Translations under genes and position numbers: made by a program | Shown: piece by piece, positions 18,801 through 26,247 of the stretch | Layout: every line of letters begins with the position of its first letter | Numbering within the stretch: position 1 is the stretch's first letter | Origin: Candidatus Mediterraneibacter excrementigallinarum | Lineage (GTDB): Bacteria > Bacillota > Clostridia > Lachnospirales > Lachnospiraceae | Direction of reading: 5' to 3' | DNA: 64,000 nucleotides | NCBI GenBank assembly: GCA_019120075.1 | Contig: DWVT01000127.1 | Coordinates: 16,084-80,083 of the forward strand | Notes under the pieces: model-generated | Told to the model about the DNA's origin: nothing | Seen by the model: only the letters and a program-made list of their open reading frames with translations | Database searches by the model: none

Positions 18801-20450
18801 TTACTGCTGAAGCGCTCCCACCAGAGTGGGAACCAGCTGTTTTTTCCTAGAAACCACGCCTTTGAGCATGATCTCACCCGTCTCCTCCGGCAGGTCATAC
18901 GCACTTAAAATCTTCTCTCGCGCTTCCGGTCCGCAGCAGAGCAGTTCCGAAGACTCCGTAATAATATTGGTCAGCATGAAAAAGATCATATTCAGTCCAT
19001 GGCTGTTCCGAGCCTTTTCCAGATGCGGCTCTACGATCTTCTTCAGTTCCTTGAGTTCCTCCGCGCTCATAGAATTGACCTGTCCCACACCGAATACAGT
19101 ATCGTTCACTGTAAACTGTTTAAAATCAAGGAAACAGATTTCTTCCGCACTCTTTCCTTTCAGATTGCTTCCCGCATTAAACATCTCCTGCGCAAGAGAT
19201 TCAATCTCGATCCCCGCAATCTCAGCCAGCGTATGAGCCGCCTTTTCATCCACCGGAGTACATGTGGGAGAACGGAACATAAGGGTATCCGAGATGATCG
19301 CGGAGCAGAGGAGTCCCGCATTGACCGGATCAATCTCTTCTCCCGCCTCCTGATACATCTGCCATACGATCGTTGCCGTGCAGCCCACCGGCTGATTCCG
19401 GAAAAATACAGGCCCCATGGTCTCAATGCTGCTCAGCCTGTGGTGGTCAATGATTTCCAGCACATCCGCTTCCTCCACGCCGTCCACAGCCTGGCTCTTT
19501 TCATTATGATCCACAAGGATCACTTCTTTTTTCTTCACATTGAGAAGGCGGCGCCTGGAGATCAGTCCCAGGAACTTTCCCTTATTGTCTACAATAGGGA
19601 AATCACGGAATCTCTTTCTTGCCATGACTTCTTTTACATCGTCCACATAATCCTTCATCTTAAATGTGACCAGATTTCCCTTTGTCATGAAATATTTCAC
19701 AGGAATGCTCTGATTGATATGCTGCGCCGCCGTAAATGTATCATGGGGCGTGCGGATGATCACGATCTGCTTTTCCGACGCCTCACGTATGATCTCATCG
19801 GAGACCGGCGCATTCTGGCACACCACCATACAGCTCACATCTCTGTCAACGGCACAGCGCTGTGCATCCTTCCTGTCCCCCATGATCACCAGATCGTCCC
19901 GATCTATAAAATCTGACATCAGAATCCGGCTTGAAGCCGCGATCACAACCTTTCCTTTCAGAAGATAGCTGTGTTCATTCCCGGTCAGCACCTCTCCCTC
20001 CACTGCTCTGGCTATATTGCGGTACTGCGTCCTCGCCTTTGACAGGATCATGCTGTCGTATACTTCCATATAAGTCTTCGCGATATCACCGATCGTGATC
20101 ACGCCTTCCAGCTTTCCGTCCCTGGTCACCGGGAGAGTGTGTATATTGGATTCCTTCATTTTTTCCCATGCCGTGCGAATGGAAATGCTGCTTCTAAGCC
20201 CCTCCACTTCCTTGAGTTCCACATCCTTGATCTGTTCCCTCAGATCCGTCAGCAGACTTGGTGTTTTTACATGAAAATGTTCCAGGACATACTGCGTCTC
20301 TTCATTGAGCTGTCCCGCCCTGCGCGGCTCATGAGTTCTTCCTGTCAGCTTTGTCTTCAGTGCCGCATATGCAATCGCAGAACAGATGGAATCCGTATCC
20401 GGATTTTTATGTCCCACCACGTATACTTTTCTTTCTTTTTCCCTGCTCAT
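18801..20450 (-). CDS. ppaC: Manganese-dependent inorganic pyrophosphatase with CBS and DRTGG domains
   Basis: A 549-residue family II pyrophosphatase (DHH superfamily). The catalytic DHH part is split: VVGHKNPDTDSICSAIAYA at the N-terminus, then IIDHHRLSS and the DHHA2 region with SRKKQLVP at the C-terminus. The insert between them (about 70-310) contains two CBS repeats (TLPVTRDGKLEGVITIGDIA, FPIVDNKGKFLGLISRRRLL) flanking a DRTGG domain. CBS-type enzymes hydrolyse pyrophosphate under control of adenine nucleotides. The frame extends five codons to a TTG, but ATG 20450 with GGAG upstream is preferred. Confidence 0.93.
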   Translation of the reverse strand: MSREKERKVYVVGHKNPDTDSICSAIAYAALKTKLTGRTHEPRRAGQLNEETQYVLEHFHVKTPSLLTDLREQIKDVELKEVEGLRSSISIRTAWEKMKESNIHTLPVTRDGKLEGVITIGDIAKTYMEVYDSMILSKARTQYRNIARAVEGEVLTGNEHSYLLKGKVVIAASSRILMSDFIDRDDLVIMGDRKDAQRCAVDRDVSCMVVCQNAPVSDEIIREASEKQIVIIRTPHDTFTAAQHINQSIPVKYFMTKGNLVTFKMKDYVDDVKEVMARKRFRDFPIVDNKGKFLGLISRRRLLNVKKKEVILVDHNEKSQAVDGVEEADVLEIIDHHRLSSIETMGPVFFRNQPVGCTATIVWQMYQEAGEEIDPVNAGLLCSAIISDTLMFRSPTCTPVDEKAAHTLAEIAGIEIESLAQEMFNAGSNLKGKSAEEICFLDFKQFTVNDTVFGVGQVNSMSAEELKELKKIVEPHLEKARNSHGLNMIFFMLTNIITESSELLCCGPEAREKILSAYDLPEETGEIMLKGVVSRKKQLVPTLVGALQQ

Positions 20451-20686
20451 ATATTCAGTCTCCAATCTATACTGTCTCGTTTTCTACCCAATAGGTTGCC
20501 ATTTTTTTGCTTTTTCGTCAACCCAAATTTCATTTTCCCGATCCGCTTTCCCCATCCCCTCCCATGATCCTCCGGTTTTTAAGGCTTTTTTCTGTCTGGG
20601 ATTGTCTTCAACTGTTGTTTTTTTCTCGGACTTTATGATATACTGTTCATGTTGAACAAAAAGAATTTAAATCGAGGTGCTGCACA

Positions 20687-21430
20687 ATGAGCGAAGAAAT
20701 GAGAGAAGAATTACAGACAAATGAAACCGCTGAGGCGGTTGAAAACACATCCGCTGAAAACGAAACTGCGGAAACTGTATCCGGCGAGACAATGGCGGAT
20801 TACGAAGAGCATTTTGACGACGCCAACCCCTGGAACAGGGTTCAGGAATATATGGAGAAAAAAACTGTCCTTCCTGTTAAAGTCGAAGGCGTGGTAAACG
20901 GCGGAGTCATCGCTATGGTAGAGGGATTAAGAGGATTTGTTCCTGCTTCCAAGCTCTCCCTCTCCTACATCGAAGATCTTGAAACTTACCTTCTCAAAGA
21001 TATTGAGGTACAGGTTATCGACGTGGATCAGGCAAACAACCGTCTTGTGCTCTCCGCGCGCGAGATCCTCAAGGAGAAAGAAAGGAGAGCACGCGAAGAG
21101 CAGATTGCAAACCTGAAAGTCGGAACAGTAATGAAAGGTACTGTTGAAACACTCCAGAATTACGGCGCATTCGTAAAGATGGAGAACGGACTTTCCGGAC
21201 TGGTACACGTATCACAGATTTCACAGAAGCGTGTAAAACTTCCGTCTGACGTTCTGAACGTAGGAGACGAAGTCAATGTGAAGGTCATCGGCATCAAAGA
21301 CGGCAAGGTCAGCCTGAGCATGAAAGCCCTGGAAGAGACAAAGGATGAACCCGAGGAGAAGGTTGTGATCCCGAAGAGCGAGAATATCGGGACGAACCTC
21401 GGAGATCTCTTCAAGAACCTGAAACTGTAA
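20687..21430 (+). CDS. S1 RNA-binding domain protein (two S1 repeats)
   Basis: A 247-residue protein. An acidic N-terminal 50 residues is followed by two S1 domains at about 60-125 (VKVEGVVNGGVIAMVEGLRG, FVPASKLS) and 145-215 (GTVMKGTVETLQNYGAFVKM, GLVHVSQIS). An ASARE-like helix, LKEKERRAREEQIANL, joins them. It resembles a short form of ribosomal protein S1 found in Firmicutes and probably binds mRNA or ribosomes. GAGGTG lies upstream of the ATG. TTGTTT and TATACT 18 bases apart near 20615-20645 may be its promoter. It is transcribed alone and ends at a strong terminator. Confidence 0.9.
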   Translation: MSEEMREELQTNETAEAVENTSAENETAETVSGETMADYEEHFDDANPWNRVQEYMEKKTVLPVKVEGVVNGGVIAMVEGLRGFVPASKLSLSYIEDLETYLLKDIEVQVIDVDQANNRLVLSAREILKEKERRAREEQIANLKVGTVMKGTVETLQNYGAFVKMENGLSGLVHVSQISQKRVKLPSDVLNVGDEVNVKVIGIKDGKVSLSMKALEETKDEPEEKVVIPKSENIGTNLGDLFKNLKL

Positions 21431-21594
21431 TTTCCCGGGACGGGATGTTACAGGTACGCCGGAAGTATATATTGCTTTCAGGCCCGCTCCCGCTTGGAGA
21501 AGCAACGCAGCGGATACGCAGGGGCGTGAGGGATGCGCCTGAGGCGCTGTTCCCGGAAAATAGAAAGTGGAAGCGCAGAATTTGTACAAAAACA

Positions 21595-21640
21595 GGGGAA
21601 CGCTATTGTCATAAACCATTAGCGTTCCCCTTTCTACTTT
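21595..21640. terminator. Bidirectional terminator between the S1 and DUF2325 genes
   Basis: GGGGAACGCTA (21595-21605) and TAGCGTTCCCC (21620-21630) form a perfect 11-base stem, with TTTCTACTTT after it on the plus strand and TGTTTTTG after it on the minus strand. The 164 bases before it (21431-21594) are GC-rich with no gene that I can support. Confidence 0.85.
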
Positions 21641-21655
21641 AAATCCGTAGAAATA

Positions 21656-21937
21656 TCAGGCAGTTGCTCCCGCCAGTATTTCTTCCAGCGCATTCTTACT
21701 GCTGGTATGACACCGGATCACATCTGCATTGCATCTGCCCGCCTCCTCTACCGCACAGCGAACCATCTTATGAGAAACCGTATTGGTAAAGAGTACGATC
21801 AGATCCGGACTTCCGATCTGCTTACTCAGATTCGCCGACATCTGGGTAAATACCTTTGCCTTGCATTTATACTGTTTACAGATTTTCTTATACTGACATA
21901 CCATCCTGTCATGACCGCCTATGATAACAACACTCAT
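21656..21937 (-). CDS. DUF2325 small protein
   Basis: A 93-residue protein beginning MSVVIIGGHDRM, with an IGGH loop, an alternating beta/alpha pattern (LIVLFTNTVSHKM) and four cysteines. This fits DUF2325, a small Rossmann-like family. Its molecular role is not established. Its promoter carries a GTTAG/CTAAC inverted repeat at the start point and an upstream Fur-like element, both shared with enolase, so a link to iron or other metal status is inferred. GGGAGG precedes the ATG. Confidence 0.8.
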   Translation of the reverse strand: MSVVIIGGHDRMVCQYKKICKQYKCKAKVFTQMSANLSKQIGSPDLIVLFTNTVSHKMVRCAVEEAGRCNADVIRCHTSSKNALEEILAGATA

Positions 21938-21979
21938 ATCAGACCTCCCGAATATTTTATCTGTTATATCGATTCTTTG

Positions 21980-22061
21980 GTTAGTTGTTTCTAACTTATG
22001 AATATATGATACATTAATTGAGAACGGATATCAATATTATTTATTGAGATATTTTATCATT
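21980..22061 (-). promoter_or_regulatory. DUF2325 promoter with the same composite operator as enolase
   Basis: Minus strand: TTGATA (22029-22034), 17-base spacer, TATCAT (22006-22011). GTTAGAAACAACTAAC (21980-21995) lies ten bases past the -10. AATGATAA-N3-ATCTCAATAA occupies 22041-22061, six bases upstream of -35. Eighteen of 21 bases of the upstream element agree with the enolase copy. Confidence 0.7.
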
Positions 22062-22151
22062 CAGTCACCGGAAGTGGCAAGAGACATATTCCAGGACCGC
22101 AGAGAGCCCCGGGATTCCGGATCTTTTCCGGCTTCGACTTTTCGCCGTTGC

Positions 22152-22178
22152 AAAAAGGATCCTTCGCAGAAGGATCCT
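22152..22178 (-). terminator. Terminator of the DUF3737 transcript
   Basis: AGGATCCTTC (22156-22165) and GAAGGATCCT (22169-22178) form a perfect 10-base stem with a 3-base loop. TTTTTG follows on the minus strand. It lies about 45 bases beyond the stop codon at 22222. Confidence 0.85.
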
Positions 22179-22221
22179 CCATACAATGTTTCTTTACTGT
22201 TTTTGTTTGCCTGAAAAGGCC

Positions 22222-23088
22222 TCAGGCACAGCTGCATACCTTTTTCTGTACGTTTTCTCCGATCAGGATCTGTCCTTTTGCCTCCTTGTCATCCATGATG
22301 ATCTCGTCTACGGCAGGCACACGGATCCATCCCGAGCGCGGATTCTTGATACTGAGAACCGGAGTTGTTACCTCCCCCTCAACTTCAGATTTCTCAAAGC
22401 AGAGGTCCGTGTCGATCATCTCACAGTTGATCAGCTTCAGATTCCTGCAATAGCAGAATGGCTGAGTCCCGATAATCTTACAGTTGATCAGTGTCAGACC
22501 GTCTGAATACCATGCAAGATACTCCCCTTTCACAACGCTGTCCCTTACCGTAATATTCTTTCCGTGCCAGAAAGCATCCTTTGTATCAAATTTACAGTTT
22601 TCAAAAACCGCATCCCTGATATACTGGAAGGAATATTTTCCCTTGAACTCCACATCTGAGAAGCGAAGATTTTCTGATCTCATCATAAAATATTCGCTTT
22701 CTGCCTTCGTATTTTTCATCTCGATATTTCTTACGGACCAGCCGAATTCCGGAGAAAGGATATCGCAGTTGTCCACCACCACAGCGCTGCACTCCCGAAG
22801 TGCCTTGATTCCATGCATCTTTGTACCGGTGATCCGGATATTATCAGAATACCACAGCGCTGCACGGCACAGTTCCGTCATCTCCGAATCTGAGATCACA
22901 AGTCCGTGATCATGCCAGAAGGGATAACGCAGATTACAGAATGTATTTTCCACAACAATGTTACTGCTTTCTTTCAGGGCACTTTCACCGTCCGCCGGTC
23001 CGTCAAACGCACATCCTTTCAGGTGTACCCCCCTGCTTCCATAAAGTGCTCTTTCTTCATCAAATGTCTGACCTTCGATCATTTTCAT
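22222..23088 (-). CDS. DUF3737 protein, predicted right-handed beta-helix
   Basis: A 288-residue protein matching DUF3737. It is built of repeats of about 18-22 residues of the form (I/V)xxSxxxxx(A/L)(W/R)YSxx(I/L)xI, for example CRAALWYSDNIRITGTKMHG and EYLAWYSDGLTLINCKI. This is the ladder expected of a pectate-lyase-like beta-helix. No catalytic motif of a known lyase is evident and no signal peptide is seen. It is cotranscribed with the 78-residue protein upstream (17-base gap) and lies opposite a LysR gene, an arrangement suggesting LysR control. GAAGGAGG precedes the ATG. Function unknown. Confidence 0.85.
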   Translation of the reverse strand: MKMIEGQTFDEERALYGSRGVHLKGCAFDGPADGESALKESSNIVVENTFCNLRYPFWHDHGLVISDSEMTELCRAALWYSDNIRITGTKMHGIKALRECSAVVVDNCDILSPEFGWSVRNIEMKNTKAESEYFMMRSENLRFSDVEFKGKYSFQYIRDAVFENCKFDTKDAFWHGKNITVRDSVVKGEYLAWYSDGLTLINCKIIGTQPFCYCRNLKLINCEMIDTDLCFEKSEVEGEVTTPVLSIKNPRSGWIRVPAVDEIIMDDKEAKGQILIGENVQKKVCSCA

Positions 23089-23105
23089 TATAAATTCCTC
23101 CTTCT

Positions 23106-23342
23106 TTATACAGCAATATTTTTACGGCTGATCTGATAAACAAGATAATCCAGACAGTCGATCTTTTTTTCTTCTGCATGGACCCGTTCCAGAAGCTTTT
23201 TTCTGTGCTTTTCCAGGAGACGCAGCTGTCCGTTCACATCACTCTCATCACGGCATTTCATAAAATCTCTGATCACTTCCGGATCACATCCTGCGTCTCT
23301 CAGATTACAGATCAATGCCTCTTTCTTTTCACCTTCATGCAT
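23106..23342 (-). CDS. Small coiled-coil protein resembling the effector half of MerR regulators
   Basis: A 78-residue protein starting MHEGEKKEALICNLRDAGCD. The order LRDAGC-PEVIRDFM, then a long charged helix (LRLLEKHRKKLLERVHAEEK) and LDYLVYQI resembles the dimerisation helix region of MerR proteins, but the DNA-binding domain is absent. An upstream in-frame ATG at 23411 would give 101 residues; ATG 23342 with AAGGATG is better supported. It is the first gene of the DUF3737 transcript. Function unknown. Confidence 0.75.
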   Translation of the reverse strand: MHEGEKKEALICNLRDAGCDPEVIRDFMKCRDESDVNGQLRLLEKHRKKLLERVHAEEKKIDCLDYLVYQISRKNIAV

Positions 23343-23526
23343 TATTACACATCCTTTTCCACTCAGCATTATAGCTCGCTGCACCTTCGACATCAAATGC
23401 CTGCAGCACATACTCAGCTATACCTTCCGGTAATACCAGATTTTCCGGAACTGTCCTCTCATTTATCCCTCTCTCTGATCACACTTTAGCACCGTTTGGA
23501 AAGAATAGCAATTATTTATATTTTAT

Positions 23527-23567
23527 CAATTACCATAATTGAAAACTATACTTATTCATGTTACAAT
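23527..23567 (+). promoter_or_regulatory. LysR promoter with an overlapping inverted repeat
   Basis: TTGAAA (23539-23544) and TACAAT (23562-23567) are 17 bases apart. CAATTA-CCA-TAATTG (23527-23541) is a perfect inverted repeat overlapping the -35, a typical place for LysR autoregulation. The intergenic space 23343-23601 otherwise holds only AT-rich sequence. Confidence 0.6.
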
Positions 23568-23601
23568 GAGACTGTCAAACTAACTGAAAAGGAGGGGCAT
23601 C

Positions 23602-24513
23602 ATGGAACTTCGTGTTCTTCAATACTTTCTTGCGGTGGCCAGAGAGCAGAGCATTTCCAGAGCGGCGGAATCCCTTCACCTCTCTCAGCCCACTCTGTCC
23701 ACACAGCTCAAACACCTGGAGGAGGAACTGGGGAAAACACTGATGATACGGGGAACCAAAGGTTCCCGGAAGATCGTACTGACCGAGGAAGGGATGATCC
23801 TCCGGAAACGCGCGGAAGAAATCCTTGATCTGGTAAGAAAAACAGAAAATGAGATCACTCTTTCTGATGACTCGGTTGTCGGAGATGTGTATATAGGTGC
23901 AGGCGAAACAGATATGATCCGTCTTGTGGCAAGGACAGCACAGACCATGAACGAAGAATATCCTGATATCCATTATCATATTTCCAGCGGAAATACCGCT
24001 TTCGTCATGGAACAGCTGGATAAGGGACTCATAGATTTCGGAATCCTCTATGATTCTGTTGATCTGTCCAAGTATGACTCTGTAAAGATACCGGAATCTG
24101 ACGTCTGGGGCGTACTCATGCGCAGGGACGCACCTCTTGCCAGCAAGGAGGTGATAACGCCCGAGGATCTGTGGGACAAGCCTCTGATACTCTCCCAACA
24201 GGAAAATCAGAAAAGCGAACTGGCAGTATGGATGCGCCATGATCTCTCAAAACTAAACGTTGTCGCCACATACAATCTGATCTTTAATGGTTCTCTGTTC
24301 GTGGACGAAGGGATGGGCTATGCCGTCTGCTTTGACAAACTGATCAATGTATCAGGTGATTCCACGCTCTGCTTTCGCCCCCTGAGCCCTGAACTGAAGG
24401 CTGCCCCCTATCTTGTATGGAAAAAATATCAGATCTTCTCAAAAGCATCTGAAAAATTTATGGAATATTTCCTGAAATACCTGAAGAAAGAAACAGACTC
24501 CCGCCCGGCATGA
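23602..24513 (+). CDS. LysR-family transcriptional regulator
   Basis: A 303-residue protein. Residues 1-60 are the LysR HTH (ELRVLQYFLAVAREQSISRA, LHLSQPTLSTQLKHLEEELG). Residues about 90-295 are the periplasmic-binding-like effector domain (GDVYIGAGETDMIRLVARTA; PLILSQQEN). AGGAGG lies seven bases before the ATG. It is divergent from the small protein/DUF3737 pair and most likely regulates it. Its stop codon lies inside the loop of its own terminator. Ligand unknown. Confidence 0.93.
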   Translation: MELRVLQYFLAVAREQSISRAAESLHLSQPTLSTQLKHLEEELGKTLMIRGTKGSRKIVLTEEGMILRKRAEEILDLVRKTENEITLSDDSVVGDVYIGAGETDMIRLVARTAQTMNEEYPDIHYHISSGNTAFVMEQLDKGLIDFGILYDSVDLSKYDSVKIPESDVWGVLMRRDAPLASKEVITPEDLWDKPLILSQQENQKSELAVWMRHDLSKLNVVATYNLIFNGSLFVDEGMGYAVCFDKLINVSGDSTLCFRPLSPELKAAPYLVWKKYQIFSKASEKFMEYFLKYLKKETDSRPA

Positions 24514-24540
24514 TCTGCCCTGCGGGAGTCTGTTTCTTTT
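24491..24540 (+). terminator. LysR terminator overlapping its stop codon
   Basis: AAACAGACTCCCGC (24491-24504) and GCGGGAGTCTGTTT (24522-24535) pair over 14 bases, followed by CTTTTT. The loop contains the TGA stop (24511-24513). Confidence 0.85.
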
Positions 24541-24617
24541 TCTGTTTTACTCTGTGTTTTCTTTTTATTTCAAATATTTTGCTGATCTGAAGTACTATAT
24601 ACTTTGTCACGCTCTTC

Positions 24618-25379
24618 TCAGGGACATACTTTTTTTTCTATCTGTGCTTTTGTCGTCAGAATAAATTCTGCAAGTTTCTCTATTCTTTCATCATCCATCC
24701 GGCTCACCGGAGCAGATATACTGAACGCATATCGCACCCGCCCCGTATAATCCCTGAGATCTACCGCAATACAGCGCACTCCGCTCTCATTTTCCTCATT
24801 ATCCAGAGCATATCCCCGCTTTCTTACCTCATCAAGTTCCCTGCAGAACGCCCCATAATCCGTTATCGTATGGGATGTCAGCGGAGTAATACTGCTGCTT
24901 TTCCAGATTGCCTCCACTTCTCTCCTCTCCAGATCAGCAGCAATCGCTTTTCCCACCCCGGAACAGTACAGCGGGACTCTGCTTCCGATCCTTGAAACCA
25001 TCTGGATCCCGTTTCTCGGGCACTCTACTTTGTCGATATATATAGCCTCCGTCCCTTCTCTTTCAACAAAGTGCACCGTCTCCTGCGCCTGTTCCATAAG
25101 TGTTCTGAGATATGGGCGGACCACGTTCACGATATCAATATTCCCCATGATCCTGCTCGCCATATCCACAATCTTCAGGGATGGTTCGTATTTTCCGTTT
25201 GTCTCATTCTGTCTCGCATACCCCATATAAATAAGGGAATTCAGCACCCTGTGCGTTGTGCTTTTATTCAGATTTAATTCACCGCTGATTTCCATCAGGC
25301 CTGCTCCCCCGCTCTTCACCAGAAACTCCAGCGCTCCAAAGAGCCGGTCTGCAACCTGGATCGGATTTTTCTCTTCCAT
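24618..25379 (-). CDS. IclR-family regulator of the KDG pathway
   Basis: A 253-residue protein. Residues 8-70 form the IclR winged helix (VADRLFGALEFLVKSGGAGL, LNLNKSTTHRVLNSLIYMGY). Residues 85-250 form the effector domain (YIDKVECPRNGIQMVSRIGS, LYCSGVGKAIAA, GYALDNEENESGVRCIA). Sugar-acid and 2-keto-3-deoxygluconate sensors belong to this family. It is divergent from kdgA-kdgK, and two copies of a GTTTCATA/TATGAAAC palindrome lie between the starts. Upstream in-frame ATGs exist, but ATG 25379 is preceded by GGAGGAAAC. Repressor function on kdgA-kdgK and itself is inferred. Confidence 0.9.
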   Translation of the reverse strand: MEEKNPIQVADRLFGALEFLVKSGGAGLMEISGELNLNKSTTHRVLNSLIYMGYARQNETNGKYEPSLKIVDMASRIMGNIDIVNVVRPYLRTLMEQAQETVHFVEREGTEAIYIDKVECPRNGIQMVSRIGSRVPLYCSGVGKAIAADLERREVEAIWKSSSITPLTSHTITDYGAFCRELDEVRKRGYALDNEENESGVRCIAVDLRDYTGRVRYAFSISAPVSRMDDERIEKLAEFILTTKAQIEKKVCP

Positions 25380-25411
25380 AAAAACAGTTTCCTCCATAGT
25401 GCAAATCAAAA

Positions 25412-25428
25412 GTTTCATATTATGAAAC
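25412..25428. promoter_or_regulatory. IclR-type operator, copy 1
   Basis: GTTTCATATTATGAAAC is a perfect palindrome around one base, 33 bases upstream of the IclR start codon. Binding by the neighbouring IclR protein is inferred. Confidence 0.7.
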
Positions 25429-25510
25429 GTATATTATCACAAACAGATCCGTGAATCAACCCCCGGATAAAAAGCCAAAAATCATACGAAAAAATAAAAA
25501 AAATATAATA

Positions 25511-25538
25511 TTGACTTTTCTTTTTTCAGTAGTATACT
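25511..25538 (+). promoter_or_regulatory. kdgA promoter
   Basis: TTGACT (25511-25516) and TATACT (25533-25538) with a 16-base spacer, about 65 bases upstream of the kdgA start. The operator copies lie downstream of the -10, so a bound repressor would stop initiation or escape. Confidence 0.7.
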
Positions 25539-25552
25539 GATAGTCAAACAGG

Positions 25553-25586
25553 TCATATTATAAAACTCAATTTCATATTATGAAAC
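25553..25586. promoter_or_regulatory. IclR-type operator copy 2 plus a degenerate half copy
   Basis: TTTCATATTATGAAAC (25571-25586) repeats copy 1. TCATATTATAAAAC (25553-25566) just before it is a weaker version. Both lie between the kdgA -10 and its ribosome site AAGGAG. Confidence 0.7.
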
Positions 25587-25603
25587 TTCAAGGAGATGTA
25601 AAA

Positions 25604-26245
25604 ATGAACGAAGTATTAAAACAGATTGAAGAGATCGGTATTGTTCCCGTCGTTGTTCTTAACGATGCAAAAGATGCAGAACCTCTTGCACAGGCACTGT
25701 GCGACGGCGGACTGCCCTGCGCGGAGGTGACCTTCCGCACAGATGCGGCTGAGGAGTCTATCCGCATCATGACAGAGAAGTTCCCGGATATGCTGGTAGG
25801 CGCAGGAACTGTTCTTACAACAGAGCAGGTAGATCGCGCGGTGGCCGCAGGCGCAAAATTCATCGTAAGCCCCGGTCTCAATCCAAAGGTCGTTAAATAC
25901 TGTGTTGAAAAAGGAATCCTCATCACACCGGGATGCGCAAACCCAAGCGATGTTGAACAGGCAATAGAGAACGGACTTGAGGTTGTAAAGTTCTTCCCGG
26001 CTGAGCAGGCAGGCGGACTTGCGTATATCAAGGCCATCGCCGCTCCTTATGTGGGAATGAAATTCATGCCTACAGGCGGGATCAACCCGAAGAATGTCAG
26101 AGATTATCTCGCATATGACAGAATCCTCGCATGCGGCGGAAGCTGGATGGTAAAGGGTGATCTTGTAAAGGCCGGAGAGTTTGACAAGATAAGAGCCCTT
26201 GTCAGAGAAGCTGTAGAAATTGTAAAGGAAAGCAGAGGTAAATAA
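25604..26245 (+). CDS. kdgA: KDPG/KHG aldolase
   Basis: A 213-residue class I aldolase (Eda family) splitting 2-keto-3-deoxy-6-phosphogluconate into pyruvate and glyceraldehyde-3-phosphate. The Schiff-base lysine is K129 in EVVKFFPAE. E41 in CAEVTFRT and the phosphate loop PTGGINPKN are present, as is GAGTVLTTEQ. ATG 25604 has AAGGAG ten bases upstream; the in-frame ATG at 25580 lies inside the operator and is rejected. It is cotranscribed with kdgK two bases downstream. Confidence 0.95.
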   Translation: MNEVLKQIEEIGIVPVVVLNDAKDAEPLAQALCDGGLPCAEVTFRTDAAEESIRIMTEKFPDMLVGAGTVLTTEQVDRAVAAGAKFIVSPGLNPKVVKYCVEKGILITPGCANPSDVEQAIENGLEVVKFFPAEQAGGLAYIKAIAAPYVGMKFMPTGGINPKNVRDYLAYDRILACGGSWMVKGDLVKAGEFDKIRALVREAVEIVKESRGK

Positions 26246-26247
26246 GA

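Noticed and set aside
19000-19916. Plus-strand frame opposite the pyrophosphatase
   Set aside because: No start signal and no domain; codon pattern is that of an antisense shadow.
20451-20465. TTG start of the pyrophosphatase five codons upstream
   Set aside because: The ATG at 20450 has a suitably spaced GGAG.
21431-21594. Possible structured RNA after the S1 gene
   Set aside because: GC-rich with short inverted repeats, but I cannot match it to a known RNA class and the strong terminator follows at once.
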